Shown here one piece after another: positions 1 through 15,900 of a DNA stretch of 64,000 nucleotides (position 1 is its first letter; each line of letters opens with the position of its first letter). Where the stretch lies: contig NC_134463.1 of assembly GCF_047948215.1 (NCBI RefSeq), forward strand, positions 53,069,201-53,133,200. Direction: 5' to 3'. Source of the stretch: Lycorma delicatula (Eukaryota; Arthropoda; Insecta; Hemiptera; Fulgoridae). Below the pieces are notes generated by a model. That model was not told the origin of the DNA. It did not search any database and was given only the letters and a program-made list of their open reading frames with translations. Both the position numbers and the translations under genes were made by a program.

Positions 1-757
1 ATTGTTCTTTGTAGGTAAAGTTAATTAAACAAACATTTTTATCACATTTATACAAACAAATTAAATTAATTATATCACAGTTTTTAATATAGGTAGTATT
101 ATGTAAATACAGTATTTTAATCAGATTGATATTTGATAATAAGGTAATATCTAATATTTAATATTATTACATAATAATGTGTTATACAATTCATATCAAA
201 GGATAGGTATGCCTAGACCACTAATAAAAAAGAACTATCCCATCATGTATTTGCCTAGAAGGATCACAAGAAACTATGAAAAAAGATAAATCACAGCAGA
301 ATTAGAAAATACAAAATTAATAATTAAAACAAAGTCGTAGTTAAAATCCATATCAATATCAAAAATAACAAAATTAATGAAATAATATGCAAATATGTGA
401 TAAAAAGAAATTATTATAAAATTAAAATAACTATTTTGAAGGCAATCATTAAAAAACATTTTTATTATGTGCAAGTATATTCTAATTCATTTTAAACAAA
501 AATTAAGTAAAATTGTTAAATTTAATTTTAAATAAAATTGTTAGACAATCCTTCGAATGTGCAGTAATGAATTCAAAATTGAAATAATATGTAAAACCAT
601 AAGTTTATCTCATATGATGAAGTATTTACTGTAATTTTCAAATATTATTATTAGAATGTTATTAAGAATAAATAATAATTATTTTTTTTCACTTGAATAA
701 ATTAGAATTTTTAATTGAATAGATAGTAAATTATTTTTTTTTTTTTTTGTTTTACAG
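1..757. other. Upstream intron, partial
   Basis: AT-rich DNA ending in a polypyrimidine tract and the TTTACAG acceptor at 751-757. It must be the 3' part of an intron because the motor exon that follows starts mid-domain and mid-codon. I see no exon with the P-loop or switch I in it and no mobile element. Confidence 0.7.
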
Positions 758-935
758 TGGTGTTATTCTAGGTGCTAAAGTAACTGAATACCTTTTAGAA
801 AAATCAAGAATAGTTACACAAGCACCAGATGAAAGAAATTACCATGTATTTTATGAACTTTTAGCTGGATTATCTGAAGAAACCAAATTAAAATATGGTC
901 TTTTATCTGCTGACAAATATTTCTATCTCAATCAG
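758..935 (+). CDS. Myo15: Exon a: motor, YLLEKSRIV / [14 protein letters not shown] block
   Basis: The first base completes a codon begun in an upstream exon. Then 59 codons follow, reading [19 protein letters not shown] and [19 protein letters not shown], a strongly conserved part of the myosin upper 50-kDa region just downstream of switch I. The exon ends in phase 0 at CAG|GTAATT. Confidence 0.95.
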
Positions 936-3900
936 GTAATTGTATTGTTTTATATATATATAATTTTTAAAATTTTCTGATTATAATAAGTTAGTTACGG
1001 ATAAATAACACTCATTAAAATAAAAAATCATGTAACTTAATGGTTTTATTTTATTTATGTAATAAATCAGTCATTTTGATTAATACATTTAATGTTCAAT
1101 CAATTTCATTATACAGTGCCGAACTTATTCTAAGATATATCTCTTTGTGTTTAATGTGAAAGAAATTGAAACAGGTTACTGTAAAAATTTATTAATTTTT
1201 AAATGTTATTTTAAATTTAATGTGAAAATCAAAAAAGAATAAACTGCAATTGCAGCAGCTTATAGAAATCTTATTTGAAAGAATATCAAAATGAGAATGA
1301 TATTTTGTGTGGTTTTTACTTATTGTTATTTAGAGATTTTTAAAGCAGTGCGAAGAAATGTTTCATGTTATGAATAAAACATGACAGTTCTTGTTCTTTG
1401 TATGCAGATTGCTGTCATGTAATATTATTATTATTACTTTAATGTAATAAAGTAAAGGTTTTTTATGTATGTGCATTGGTTCTTACCAACGTGATTATAG
1501 TTTCAGAAGTATAAAAAAAATAAATAATTATAAATCACCTTTTCAATATTTCTACTTTTAAGTAGATACAAATTTTGAGATAGTACCATTATAATTGATT
1601 AAGTAGTTAAATGAATTTTACCTTCTTATACAATTGCACTTAAATGTGAATTTTACTCACCGTATTGAATTGAATGATTTTTTTTTTATCCAATCATAGA
1701 TGAAAAATATTGAAATAATGTTGAAATATGGCACAAAGTCATGTCTCAAATGGAAATTTATTTTGTGAATATTGTTGTTATTAAGGATTATTAGTTTGTA
1801 AATTTTAAAGACACATCTTTACAACATTCACATTGTTTAAAGGTGGAATTTCTCATTGTTAACAAAATTTGACTGAGTTAGCTAAAATAAATAATCATGT
1901 AATAGGGAAGGTTAATAAAAGGTTAAAGGTTATATTAATTTTTTGCAAATTTTTTGATCAGATTTTTTTTTTTGTAAATAAAATTTTAATTCCCTTATTA
2001 TGGAATTGCAATATACCTAAAACAATAATCATAAAGTAACATGATTTTATAAGAATGTAATTTAAATATTATTATGTAGAAAAGCAGGACATGTTAAAAT
2101 GTATAAAGCAGAAAATATTGTTACAAAAATCATTCAGTAATTTGATCCATGTTAATAGCAACTAAGCTAGCACTCCATATTCTTTTTCTCTACATCCATT
2201 GCTGCACTCTGATAATGTAATTCTCTCAGTAAGGATATAGACCAAGTTGTAGGTGAACTGATTTTTCATAAACTGACTTTCATTCATTAAATAAATTTTT
2301 GTATTACAGCTCTTATCTACCCCTTTTATTACCTATCAGTAGTAATAACAAAGACTAATTTTCATAAAAATGGTAAAAATAACTTTATTGTTCTGAGAAT
2401 TCTACACCCTTACTGCCCTTATCTATTTTACTTTAATATTGGTATTATTATCTTGGACGTGTATTTTAACAAAAAAGATAAGACAGAGGAAACAAAAAAA
2501 GAAATGTTAAAAAATTAATGGAAACTATCTTTGCCCAGAATCAAAGTCAAGACAATCAAATGTAGAAGCTATCATATTAACCACTTTACCTAATGATTAA
2601 ATTAATCTATTTGATGTTGTAAGATAAAGTCACTAACTGTAGTTACTGATGAGTGATTACCGAAATTCATTGTTAATAATAAATAACAGTTCATATGTGT
2701 AAAAGAAATTAAGGAAAAATCCTTGATTTAAACAGGATGAAACTCTATTTAAGTAAGAACGTTTTTACTTGTTGTTTTACTACTACTGAGAATTTTGAAC
2801 ACTGCTGATCATCACCGTGTATTTTTTTTGCACTGAAGTATCAGACGTAGAACCTGTATAGTACAAGGAATTTAGATCATGACTTTCAATCACCTGGGAA
2901 TATTCCTCCATCATTTTTTTTAAGTGCACACAATTAGTTTTATCAGAATAAACTGCATTTTAATTAAAATAGAATAATTTTAAAATTTTAGTATATCTGA
3001 ATTTGAGTTCAGTATTTTATTTTTATTTTGGTGTAAATCAGAAAAGTGTATTCAGTTAATTATCTTATAAAATTTATAATAATATCAATTTATTAATATA
3101 AATATTTTAATCATTATTAATATTAATTTTAAATTGGCATGACTAAATTTTAAAAAAATCCTTCTTTTTACTGGAAAGAGTATTTTCAAAGTAAAAATTA
3201 TTATTGATGTAAGAATTTCAAACTTTTTTTAAATTTTATAATAATTTCATGAAACCCATTATATTAGATAAGTTGATAAGGATAGAATGTAAAAAAATGT
3301 AATGTTTTTGAAATAACACACAACATATCAGATATGTATAAAATGAAATGTTAGCTTAATTTCTTATTTTAAGCCTTGAATATACTAGTAATATATTACT
3401 CTAATAATTACTTTCTTTTATTTTAGGGTGGCAGTTGTGAAATAGATGGAAAATATGATAGTGAAGACTTTCAGTCATTATTATCTGCCATGCAAGTTCT
3501 TGGATTTACATCAGAAGAACAAGATACTATTTTTAGAATACTTGCATCTGGTATATATATATTTTTTTAGTTTATTTTACATTAATATCTAAATAACATT
3601 TAAAATATTATTTTAAGAAACAATTTTATCAATGTAAATATGTTCTGTAACAATAGTTAACCTCACTAAATTTCCTAATAATTCACTAAAAAACTACCCT
3701 CAATTTTATTAAAAAAAAAACATAACAAATTCATAGGATAAGATATGTTTGTAAATGAATGTTATATTCCATCAACTGAGGTATCTCTTACAGCTTTGAC
3801 GATACAGTTTTTATATCCTACTACATTATAGAATTGTTTTGAAACACTTCTTCTGATATATACGGTGAGCAAACTAACCAAAGATCTGTTGAGATTATAT

Positions 3901-6900
3901 AAAAACTTATAAATCTAATCTGCATACCGACAAATATTTGTATATTTACATCCTAATGCTTTCAGAAAATTATTTCCATCTTCAAAGACGTTTCGTAACT
4001 ATATAATAATACTTCACATATTAAATGAATTAATTAAATAAAAACATATTTGTATAAATAAATCAATTGATTGTCAGTTATTAAAATCAAGTCATGCGTA
4101 ATGCGTCTTGTCAATGTGGTACTCATAACAATTGTAACTACCACACTGACAAGACACATTACATATGACTTGATTTTAATAATTGATGATCAATTGTTTT
4201 ATTTGTACAAATATGTTTTTATTTATCTAACTCATTTAATATGTGAAGTATTATTATTATTATATGTACAATTAGTTACAATATATATTTGAAGATGGAA
4301 ATAATTTTCTGAAAGCGTTAGGATCTAAATTAATACAAATATTTGTTGTTAAGCAGATTATATTTATATTTATAATTTTTTATATAATATTTATACCAAT
4401 GAGCCATGTTAAAATTAGTCTTGAGATTAGTTGATCATCTGAAAAGTTTATGGAACATTTCAATTGCTAATTGCTTTATCGGATGTGTCACTTTTCCATT
4501 TCCAATTTGCTTAGGAATTAAATTTTGTTTGACCTTAACTTCATAAATTAATTTTTTAGCTATCTGAACAAGGTATCCCAGTCTGATATGAAATAACTTA
4601 GAAGGAGAGCTCTATTGATTTTATTGAAAATTCTCTGTAAAGTATTCATTAATTTATGTTTAGTACTCTACGTTAATGAAGGCTAGGCTAAGCAGAGAAA
4701 GAAACCGCACTTTTGTTTCTTAACCTACCCTTAATATTACCAATATCAAAAAAACATTATTTTGCAACATTATTTTCTTAGAATAGAAGCATCAAGAAGC
4801 AACATCAATAGATTTTTCTTCTAAATAAGCTTCAGTTGATATCATCCTATCAACTTGCATGGCACTAATGATAGGCAAACTAAAATCCAACTAATTTACT
4901 ACATCTTTATTCATATAGCTAAAGTAGCTATCAACATTACAAGTGTGCAGTAATGATAATGTTAGTTCTTCTACACTTTCAAAATCGGCTAACTTTCAAA
5001 ATATCTTAGGCAAAAATGTATCACTGTTATCTAATGTCTTATGATTTTTAAAGCTGTGAATCTTGATTCAAATATTTTATTAAAATCGTAAATGTTTGCC
5101 TTTTGACATATGGTAATTTTGTTGTTTTATGTTAGATTTTTAATATTGTTTTAATTTTGGTTTTATTTCACATCTAGCCTACTGCCTAGATGTTTTACAT
5201 TTGTTTAATTTTTAAGATAAATTTTAATTGTTAACTTTTAATTATTTAGTATAGTAAATGTGTGTCTCGGCGTTGATAATGTCATCTCATTGTGTGCACA
5301 GGGAAAAAAATATCTACATGTCAAGATTATTCTTACATGGTTCAAACAAGAATACCGAGTAGTCTTCTGTTTAAGAGAAAAAAATTTTAAAACTTAGGGG
5401 ATTTTTTATTACGCAAAGTAATAAAAAATCCCCTAGATATTGATGAATTTAAATATAATAATAGTAATAATAAAAGTAGACTGTCACTTCTGAGTATTAC
5501 TAATGTTAATTAGGAATTTAAGAAACGTGAATAAAAGTTAATGAAATTTCATTGTGAATGTTATTACAGTTATAAAAAAAAATTCAGAAATTAAAATAAT
5601 ATGTATCTTTGAAAACATCAACAATATAAAATTAGGAATGTTCAGAAAACAAATTAAAAGGCTCTGATGAAAAACCCAGTAATGACGGTTTAAAAAACTG
5701 CCATTCAGAAACTAAACTGAATTATTCAACTGCGAAGAATTTAAAAATGTACCAAGCAAATATCATTACTAAAAACAATGTTTAATAATCATCATTATTA
5801 AGATAAGTAATAAATAAAATAACAATACTGTTCTTATTATTTTATTATAGTGTTACATTTGGGTAATGTATATTTCCATCGAAAACAATTAAAACATGGG
5901 CAAGAAGGAGTTGAAATTGGTTCAGATGCTGAAATTCGTTGGACTGGCCATCTTTTACAATTAAGTGTTGATGGTATCAAACAAGCTCTAACAACTAAAA
6001 CAACTGTAAGTATTTTTCAGATTAATACTCATATTGTTGGTTTTAAAAATTGTTAAAGTTTCTTTTTATGCTAACAACAATGAAAACTAAATTTTTCTTG
6101 CAAAATGAAAATTGAAGAAAGAAAGTGGTTTAGATATTTAATGAGATTAAAGTGGTTAATTATAAATCTAATGCTTGTTATGGTTTATTCATTCAATTAT
6201 TATTAATATTAATCTTGTCTTAAAGTAAATATAAATTTAAAAAAATTTGGGATTGATCAATAAAATTTTCTTGTACAAAATGTAAATATGTAGGGTCACA
6301 TATTTAGGGAAATCACATTTATAATATCCTTTAACATTTATAATATAAACTAAAACATTTTTGAGTTAAAAAGCAAATTGTTTATTTTTAACCAAAAGAA
6401 TCTGTGAAGTTAATTTCATAATGCAAGAGTTGTATATGATTTTTTATGAATATAAATAAACCAGTCTCACTATGGTTATGAAATTACATTTATGTTATTG
6501 TTATTGTAGAAAATACATACAATTAAAATAATTCTATTGTTCCAAGTGACTAATTTACTGAATAATAATATGTCATAACTTAAAACAGGAAAATATAATT
6601 CAAAAACATAGTTATATGCAGATGAGTAATTGCAGTGTACGTAGTACATTGTATATGATGTAATATGCAGCAATTAATCTATATATAATATTTTCTTCAG
6701 ATAATCTTAATCAAGTAAGTTAACTGTCAAAGGATCTTTTATTATTTTTAGCCATCATTAAATACTACACTTCTTTTGCAATCACATCTATAAATTTTTT
6801 TCTTTTCAAGCTTTTTTATGAAAAAATAAACCCATTATCTGTATTTTATGCAAAAATAAATTTATACATAAAAAAAGGAATTTTTTTTACAAAAATTGAT

Positions 6901-9900
6901 AAATAAATCAGTATATAGATAACATTTACCCCTCAAACATATACATATATATTTAAACTGTTCTGATGGTAAAATATTCTTGATTGGTCAATTCAAACAC
7001 AATTGTAAATAAAGATACAATTGTACTTAAAACCCCTCTACTGTAGCATAGGCTCAACATTCACTACCCACCTCAGAGACAAAAATCATACAAAATATTA
7101 AAACTACCAACATTGTCAGCAACCTCAGTAAAATATTTATTATATATTTTCTTTGTTTTCATTTCAACATATTTCAATGTTATGGAATGTATAAACATAT
7201 GAATACAAATAATATTGATGATCTAAATGAACAAACACAAATCAAATTGCTTTTCAATCACATCTTAATATACGACAGTCTAATAAAATAAATATCAGCT
7301 AATGCCATTATAAAACATAGCAGTACTAATCACTGAGGATGATTGCAAAGACAACTGAAAACATTTGAAGTTTTTAAAAATATTTTATAAACCATTTTCA
7401 TGCAGTTTGTCATTAACAATTTAAATTTTAAATTAAACAGTAAAATTACAAATAAAATTAAAAAATATTTGAATAAGGATTTAAATTTATATGCAAGTAA
7501 TAGATCATTTACAGTTAAATAGTTAGATTGTTGGGTATGAATGAGTATAAAAAAGGTTACATACACACACTGGAAAAGACTTAGAACCACAAAAAATCAT
7601 ATATCAAACTGACAATACAATAATAAGCACTAGGGTTTTAACCTCTTAGCTGCACCAATACAGTAGAAAGGTGAGAAAGGAGTAAACCTTCAACCATTCA
7701 TAATACTTTTAATAAAATTAAATAAATATCACAAACAGTTAGAAGGTCCTTTGTGACCTCTCTATTTGTTTAATAAAAAAAAAAATCTCAGTGAATATTC
7801 AGTTACCTACTATTATGTTTTTTACAGGAGGCAAGAAATGAAAGATTATTAACAGCTCTTAGTATTGACCAAGCTCTTGATGCAAGGGATGCATTTGCCA
7901 AAGCACTGTACAGTTCATTATTTGCTTGGCTTGTTGCAAGAATAAATCACATTGTTTATAAGGGTACAAAAAAGACAACAGCTATATCTATTCTAGACAT
8001 TTTTGGTTTTGAAGATTTTAAGGTAAAATAATATTTTTTATTGACTCAATATTTTTTTATTGTAATTTGCATTTTAAATATAAATATTTATTTAATGTAA
8101 AATTTTATGCTTAAATGATTTAATAATTAATTTTAATTAGTTTTTCTTTCATTAAATGTAAAACTGTTACTTCCAAGTAAACATAGTAATAGATTATTTC
8201 TTATTTTACAGGAAAATAGTTTTGAACAACTGTGTATTAATTATGCTAATGAAAATCTACAGTTTTATTTTAATAAACATATTTTTAAATTAGAACAACA
8301 AGAATATGCCAAAGAGAAAATTGTATGGCAAAATATTACATATTCAGTAAGTTTTTCTTTATATATAAATTTTACATCTCTTTATTACATCTTTCTTTTT
8401 TTGTATTTCTTGATATTTATATGTGTATTTATCTATCAACAATAGGCTGATGTCCAATATCAGTTACTGATGAATGATAATGAATTTTGTAGCACATGAA
8501 AAAATGCCATACCTTGCAAGTAGTTAAACTCAGAATCCTACAGGTGAAAGGAAGAAGCATCATCACTCTGCCATTGAGATCAATACATAATTTGTGCTCA
8601 TTTTTTGTAAATATGAGTATTTCGCCATAGTTGAATATTAACATTAAGTTCAGTGTATGACTAGAATTATAAAGTGTGTTGTAATTCATGGTAATTATCT
8701 CACTAAATTAAAGTGACTGTTATTTTTATTTGCTGTTTAGGAAATTTTAAAATAAATTTTCAGTTTTGATGATTTACTATAGCCTTTTATTATAACAACA
8801 AATTTTACATAAACCATCACATCACTTCATAAGTTGTAATGAATAAAATCTACAAAGTATCCCGATTGTGAGTGAACATTGGATCAGATATTCAGAACAA
8901 GTCAATATTGAACACTAAGCATCTACAGTAAATTTCATTACGTTAAGTTCTTATTTTTAGCTTGTAGTATACCAATTTGCACAACTATTTTGCATGACTA
9001 TTTTGCTCTTAATTATTTTTGATGCAGACTTACTTAATTTTTTACAAAATATTACAGATGAGTGTTTATTAAAATCCAATTGTAAGACATCAGGGATTTT
9101 GGTTATTTATCTCCTAAATTCCTCATGTAAAATTTTGTAAGGATATGGTCATTACAAAATCTTACAGCAGAAAGTTAATGAAATTGAGTTTACTAAAGGT
9201 CCCTGAATAAGCTCAGTTAGTAATAATCCTACATCACTACATCATTTCTTACATATCACTGTTAACATACAGTATTATAATATTTATTCATTCATAATGA
9301 TAATTTCATTCAACTTTAAAAATATTCACTTAAGGAGAATAATAATATTAACCAGTTTTAACAGAGAACAAAACCTTTAGACATGCCAAGAAAATTTAGA
9401 TTAGTCAGGAAAACCTAAAGTATAATTTTTTTAAATCTATTTGAACTACTTTAATTATTATGAATAATATTGTTTTTATAGTTTCTTTATTATTTTTTTT
9501 TTCATAAAAATTTTAACTGTCTAGAAATATCCATCTAATTCCATATTAATTTCTGAATTTTTTTTATAATTTATTCAGACATACTAATATTTGCATCACA
9601 TGATTTTTACTATCGTATTATTGCTGTATTTAAATTACCATAACAAATATTGTCTATGGGATGGAAAAAGTGGTATACAAGACACTGTTTTGCAGCTGAA
9701 AGGTGTTTGTAATTAACTTGCTTTAACATATCTAACCCAGACTGTTAATGGTTGTGATGCATGTTAAACATCTGAGGTACAAGAGGCACTAAAGAGAATA
9801 GCTTTCTCTGAGAGAAGTGTCATTAATTCTATTCAATCATTCCTTATGATAAAAACAGATTGAAGGTGTCACGTATAAGACTGCATGTTACCTGCATTAT

Positions 9901-12900
9901 TGAATTCCACATCATTTTGTTGTTAAATAATTTATGCACTGTGAAGAAGATTACAATTAACTCCTTTATGTTTTTTTTATGCTTGTTTTAAGATCAAATT
10001 GAAATTGTTTTAAAATATGTACTATTAACTATGCTGTATGGCAACACTCTTTCTTCTTTTGTTGCATTTATTTATTATTTATTAGATTATCTGACAGGAT
10101 AGGTAACCAGATGTTCTTTTGCAATTGCAATGAATTACGGGAGTTCAACCATATGAGTAATTGCTGTAATCAGTATGTGCTGCTGCCAAAATGCTACATG
10201 ATTGAGCTATTTAATAAAATTATTTTTTGTTCTTAGTCTATTATAATATACTAAAATCTTATATTATTTTTTAATATAATGCAACTAACATTTTATAAAT
10301 TGCATTTCAGGACAATTTGCCTGTAATTCATTTGTTGTCAAAAAAACCAGTTGGTATTTTACATCTTCTCGATGATGAATCTAATTTCCCTCGAGCAACT
10401 GATCTGTCATTTCTTGAAAAATGTCATTACAATCATGCTCTCAATGAATTATATTCACGTCCTCGATTAAATGGGCCAGAATTTGGTATTAGACATTTTG
10501 CTGGTCCTGTTTGGTACAATGTTGAAGGATTTCTTGATAAAAATAGAGATACTCTTAGACCTGATGTCGTAGAACTTCTTATATCCAGTTCACTTCCAGT
10601 AAGTTTATTTAATTTAATTTTTTAAAGCTATGCATTTAATTTTAAAAAATGTTTTTTTACAGCATCTACATTTATTTCTTATATTGAAATAATTATAAAC
10701 ATACATACACATTTTGTTAATGACTGAGTTATGATTTTTTTGCATAAAGTTAAAAATGTATTTGTTAAGTGGTAGATGGTGGTAAATACATAATAGGTGA
10801 TATTTATATATTTATGGATGATATTATGATAATATATAAGTCATTTTGATGTTCCTATCAACTATTTTTAAAAATTTACAGCAGAAGATCTAGAAGAACT
10901 GCATTCTCTGAAAATAGAAAGCAAATTGTTTATTTTTCAATTTTGCATGAATCTCATCAATAATTTCATTCCATGTTGTCAAACGTTTTACATGCCATGA
11001 CACCAAAGAGATACAAATGAGATACCAAAGAGATACTTAGCAAATGAGATTTTAAGAAATAAATATTATTATTTCCATTACATATTTTACCTTTTAGGTT
11101 TGATAAAATTAAAATATCTATCTATATTTATTTATTTATTTATTTTAAAGGTTCATAGCAATACAGATTGTGCTATTAGCACTTAAAAACCCATAAAAGA
11201 TCTGTTGTTAGAAATTCTGGCTGACATACAGCAGCTCCTGCATTTATATACTAATTAAAATATTAATCACAGATGTTAGGATAAATTACTGAAATATAAC
11301 TAAAATTTTAAGATTTTTATATCTAGTTTCTATTTAAAAAATTATTTACAACACTTTCAAATTACATGAAAATTGTTCTTCTACTGATAAAAGCTACAAA
11401 AAGCTTTTATCAAAGTTTTTTTTTCCGTAGCTTATTGTAAGCTACGAAAAGTTCTTCTGAAAGAAAACTTTCCATAAAATTTAAATGTGAGTCATTAATA
11501 TAGTTTTTAACATTTTTAAAAAGTTTTATCAAATTTTGCCAAGGTTAGTAAATCAGTTTTCTGTCAAAAAATTTGATATAAATGTTATTATTTTTAAGAA
11601 TAAAAAAAATTCAGTAATTTTCTTAAAATAATTAACATGAAGTGATGAATTTTTTACAAACTAAAAAGCTGTAGATATTATCTTCAAATAATATTTTTGA
11701 ACATTTATTCAACAAAAAATTTGACATTTTATTAAATAAAAAAGGAAATTTTTGCAGTCTTTTTCTCATAAAATTTCATATTTTTTTAATGAGAATACAG
11801 AATATGGTAAAAATTAAAGTCCATGCAATGCAATTGTTAATTTTTACAATTGTTAACTGTTATGAAAATAAAGAACTGAATCAACCAATTGTAGAAAAGT
11901 ATAATTTACTCAATAAATTTGGGTATAGGTTATGATAGTAGTACCTAGAAACTGGTTACCAAAATTTTAATGAATATGACTTATTTAAATAACTGTTAAT
12001 AATTTTATATCCTTGGTGTCTGAATTGGTAGGACAACTAATTAATATACTAAAATCCCATGTTAGATTTCCAGCTTGGACTTAGCATTTCTTTATCAGGC
12101 CCAGTTTTAAAATTACCTTTATGTAAGGAAAAGATTTCGTAGAAAACAATAATTTAAAAAAAAGTTGTCAATAACCAGCCATAATTTAGCTGGAACTGCA
12201 GTTCAACACCGCAGCACTGATGATGAGCTATTATTGAAAGCATTTTCATATTAAATAGAAAACTTTTGCTTACTTATAATTTTTTTATAGTTTGTCATTA
12301 AAATGAAAAAACATTTTTAATTGCTGACATTACACAATAGGCACCTTAATCCCTCCTTGCACTTTTTGCTAGGAGTCGTTAACTTTTTGTAACTCCTAGC
12401 AGTGGCAGAATTACCATTTCATCAAACTTTTCTAAGGAAGCACTTGTGTTTCCCCAGATTTACAGAGCCAGCCAATATGATAGCAGACTAAGTTCCTGTG
12501 GTACCTATCTAATGATGAACAAATTAAGGATAAGGAAAACTGCATTAAGTGAGGAGACAATCAACCTATGGAAGAAATGTAACACCCTTAAGTTACTGGA
12601 GTTGTTAAACGTCTTATAATAATTAACAGATCTTAATTCTAATAATTTACATATGACAATTTCACATAATCTAACAATTTTGTAACAGTGATTTTAAACA
12701 AATAATTAATTTACTAATAATGAATATTTTTAAATTTTTTATTCAGATGTTGAGCAAAATGTTTGTGTCAGTGAGAGGTAGTCAAGAAGCATCAAAAACT
12801 TTAAATAAATCTAATGGTAGATTTATAACAATGAAACCACGTACTCCAACAGTTGCTGCTAGATTTCATGATTCATTACAACAACTTTTAGAATCGATGT

Positions 12901-15900
12901 CAAAGTAAGTTTTTGCCTTGTTTGTTTGTCTGACATATTGTCACAGTTCATAACTAGTAACTTTACTGTTATTATTTAGTTAAAATAACTTACTTGATTC
13001 ACAAATAAGTTTTACCTTACATCACACATTAATTACAGAATGATAATAATTAATTGATGAGTTAAAACACATTTACTTCTGACAATTAAAAATATTTTTT
13101 AAGCTCCAAATTTATTTTCATGATGATATTTAAACAAAGCTTAGGTTCACTAAAAATACGTAATTTACTGGAATAAGGTCACAAATTACAATGTGTCCAA
13201 TCAGGGGTTAATTATGAAAAGAACACATGGTTCTATGGAACACAAGGAGCTTATCGAAACCAGAAGGAGAATTTATTTAGATTTGCCTGATTAATTTATT
13301 AATACTATTTCAGATTGATTAACTCTACATCTAGATCCTTTTCACTAAGAAAATCTGTTTCACACAACTCATTTTAATCTAATTGTCATTTAATCATAAC
13401 TAAAATTTAAAGAATATTTATTTAATTTTTTTTTACAGATGTAATCCATGGTTTGTACGATGTATTAAACCAAATAATGATAAGGCAGCTATGAAATTTG
13501 ATATGCCGATTGTTTTAGAGCAACTTCGTTATTCTGGTATGTTAGAGACAATAAGAATCAGAAAGGTTGGTTACCCAATTCGTATAAAATTTCAAGAATT
13601 TGCTGAAAGATATCGTTACCTTTTACCTACTCGTACTGTACCACCAAGAGGAACACCATCAAGGTAATTAATGTCACAAAAGAAAATTAAACTTCCATAA
13701 GATTTTTTTAATGATATTCATTAAAGATTAAAAATGGTAAAGAAGTTACTTAGATTATAAGAGGCTAAGGAACTTTCTTTGGAAAACTCATAATTTTATC
13801 AGAATGCCTTATGATCCCACTTTCAAAAAACTCAATAACATCATAACTCAGTTATTCATTATTTTTCAAAACTTACTTTCAGTTATTTAAAAAAAATAAA
13901 ATGTTAAAAAAAATTAAATGGATTTTTATGAACCTGAAAACAAAAATATTTGCTTTTGTTATCTAATATCATTTCAATTTCCCATTAGACAAACAAATAC
14001 AAAATGGCTGCCAGTATTTCTTTTGTTAGGTATTTTAATATAGTAACTGTAATGTGTAATGACATTGATTGATAATATAAGTTGCTCAACAAAGTGTAAC
14101 AAATCTTTAGTTTAATTTTATAGTTTCTTTACTAGAAAAATGAATTTAAATATTTTACTAACATACTTTTTCAAAATGGTAACCAATTTGTTTTTAAAAA
14201 ATATGTTATCTGTTTCTCAAAACCTATTATGCTAACTTTCAAAAAACAAATGTAAAGTTTATTATTCATTCCTTTTTCATTCATAGGTAATGTGTACAAA
14301 ATCCCTTCTGTGTTGCATTTGATTTTTTATACATTTCCATAATTATAGTTTATATATGATCCTAATATTAGATAAGTTTTAAAAAAAGTAATAAAAATTA
14401 TATCCTTTTGATTTTAATATAAACATGTTTAACTTGACTGAAAATAGTTATTGAAAATGTTCAAATAATTTCCTGTGTAATATAAATTATGTATCTGAAT
14501 TATAATCTCTTAAAATTACAATGTTAATACACTGTTGAGAATGGATTATTATAATTAGAAAGCTTTTTATATTTGAATTTTTAACTTATGAAAGAAAAAA
14601 GGTAGTTCTTAAATTGTTTTATTAAATTGTTAGTGTGGTTCTTAATTATTTATATTTGTTTGTTCTTTCTGCAGGGAATTATGCAATTTGATTCTTGAAA
14701 GGCATGGTGGTGAATATCAGTTAGGTACAACAAAGGTATTTTTAAGAGAAAACCTGGAAAGAGCTTTAGAAAGAGATAGAGCAGCCATATTAAGAAGAGC
14801 AGCAATTATATTGCAACAATGGGTTAGAGGATTCCTTGCTAGAAAACATTATCAAATGTCGAAGAAAAGTGCCATAAAATTACAATCAGCTTACAGGTAA
14901 CCAGAATACACAATACTTTGATATATATATATATATATTGCCTTCAGTTGTTATTATTTTCTCCAACCAGTTTTTCCAGTTACTGCCAGGTCAAGGTGTG
15001 TGTAGGCTTGCCGGTAGTAGTAATAGTACATCTGTAGCCTGACATAGCTGTAATGTATAGCTGACATAGCTGTATATGTAGTGTAAGTGTAAATGTACCA
15101 ATAAACATATAGTCTGGAACAAACTCAGGTTGACCACTCCGCCATGTGGTTCTAGCATTCAAATCCATATAAAAGCAACTGACTGCCTTTACAAAGACTT
15201 GAACCTTAGAACGCTTGACTTTGAAAATCAGCTGATTTTGCAATGATGAGTTTAATAGTTTTAATTCCTAACATAGATAAACTTAACTCTACCATTCTGC
15301 TACCTCTGTGGCAGAGTGGTAGAAACTCAGCTTATTATCTATATCATTTTTCATAGTTACAATATTTCTATTTCATGTTTCCACTAACAATCTTAAAGCT
15401 TGTGTGGAGTCTGGACTTACATCCTGGCTGCACAGCTGTTACAGTCCATATAACTGGTAAAAATGGATTTCAATGAAATGTAACCATGCATAACATGTAT
15501 CACTTTAACCTTACATTTTGTAAGGTTTCAGTTTCTGTTATTGTATAAAAAGTGAAAAAAACATATAAAATTGAGATTTATCATAGGAAAAAACAGTATA
15601 ATTTGCATTGTAACAGAAATGGAAAAGAGAAAAAATTTTCTGTAACAGAAAATTTGATGGAGATCTGGAATTACACCCATCTCTTATAATTGTAACTTAT
15701 TTGTAGAACTATGTCCATATTAATATTTCTGGTCCACCTTGAGAAACCAACCAAATAAAGTATGAAATTTAAAATATTTTAGAAATATTCATTAGTTAAT
15801 TTATTTACATGATTTCTGTGTAGGGGTTGGAGAGAAAGGAAAAAGTATATAACATTAAGAAGAGGAATTGTTAAAGCTCAAGCTCACTTCAGAGGTAAAC

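Larger units (their letters stand above)
3551..5850. other. Intron b (2.3 kb)
   Basis: Holds the palindrome at 3890-4395 and the short hairpin at 5395-5435. The remainder (4400-5390 and 5440-5840) is AT-rich with no recognisable gene or element. The acceptor is TTATAG at 5845-5850. Confidence 0.6.

Noticed and set aside
2520..2600. Minus-strand tRNA-like box GGTAAAGTGGTTAA
   Set aside because: No matching SINE body nearby and no target duplication; too short to support.
4071..4292. 73-codon frame on the + strand
   Set aside because: It is inside the palindrome and reflects self-complementarity, with no family features.
12015..12130. tRNA-like stretch (possible SINE head)
   Set aside because: The A and B box resemblance is weak and no body or tail matching families A or B follows.
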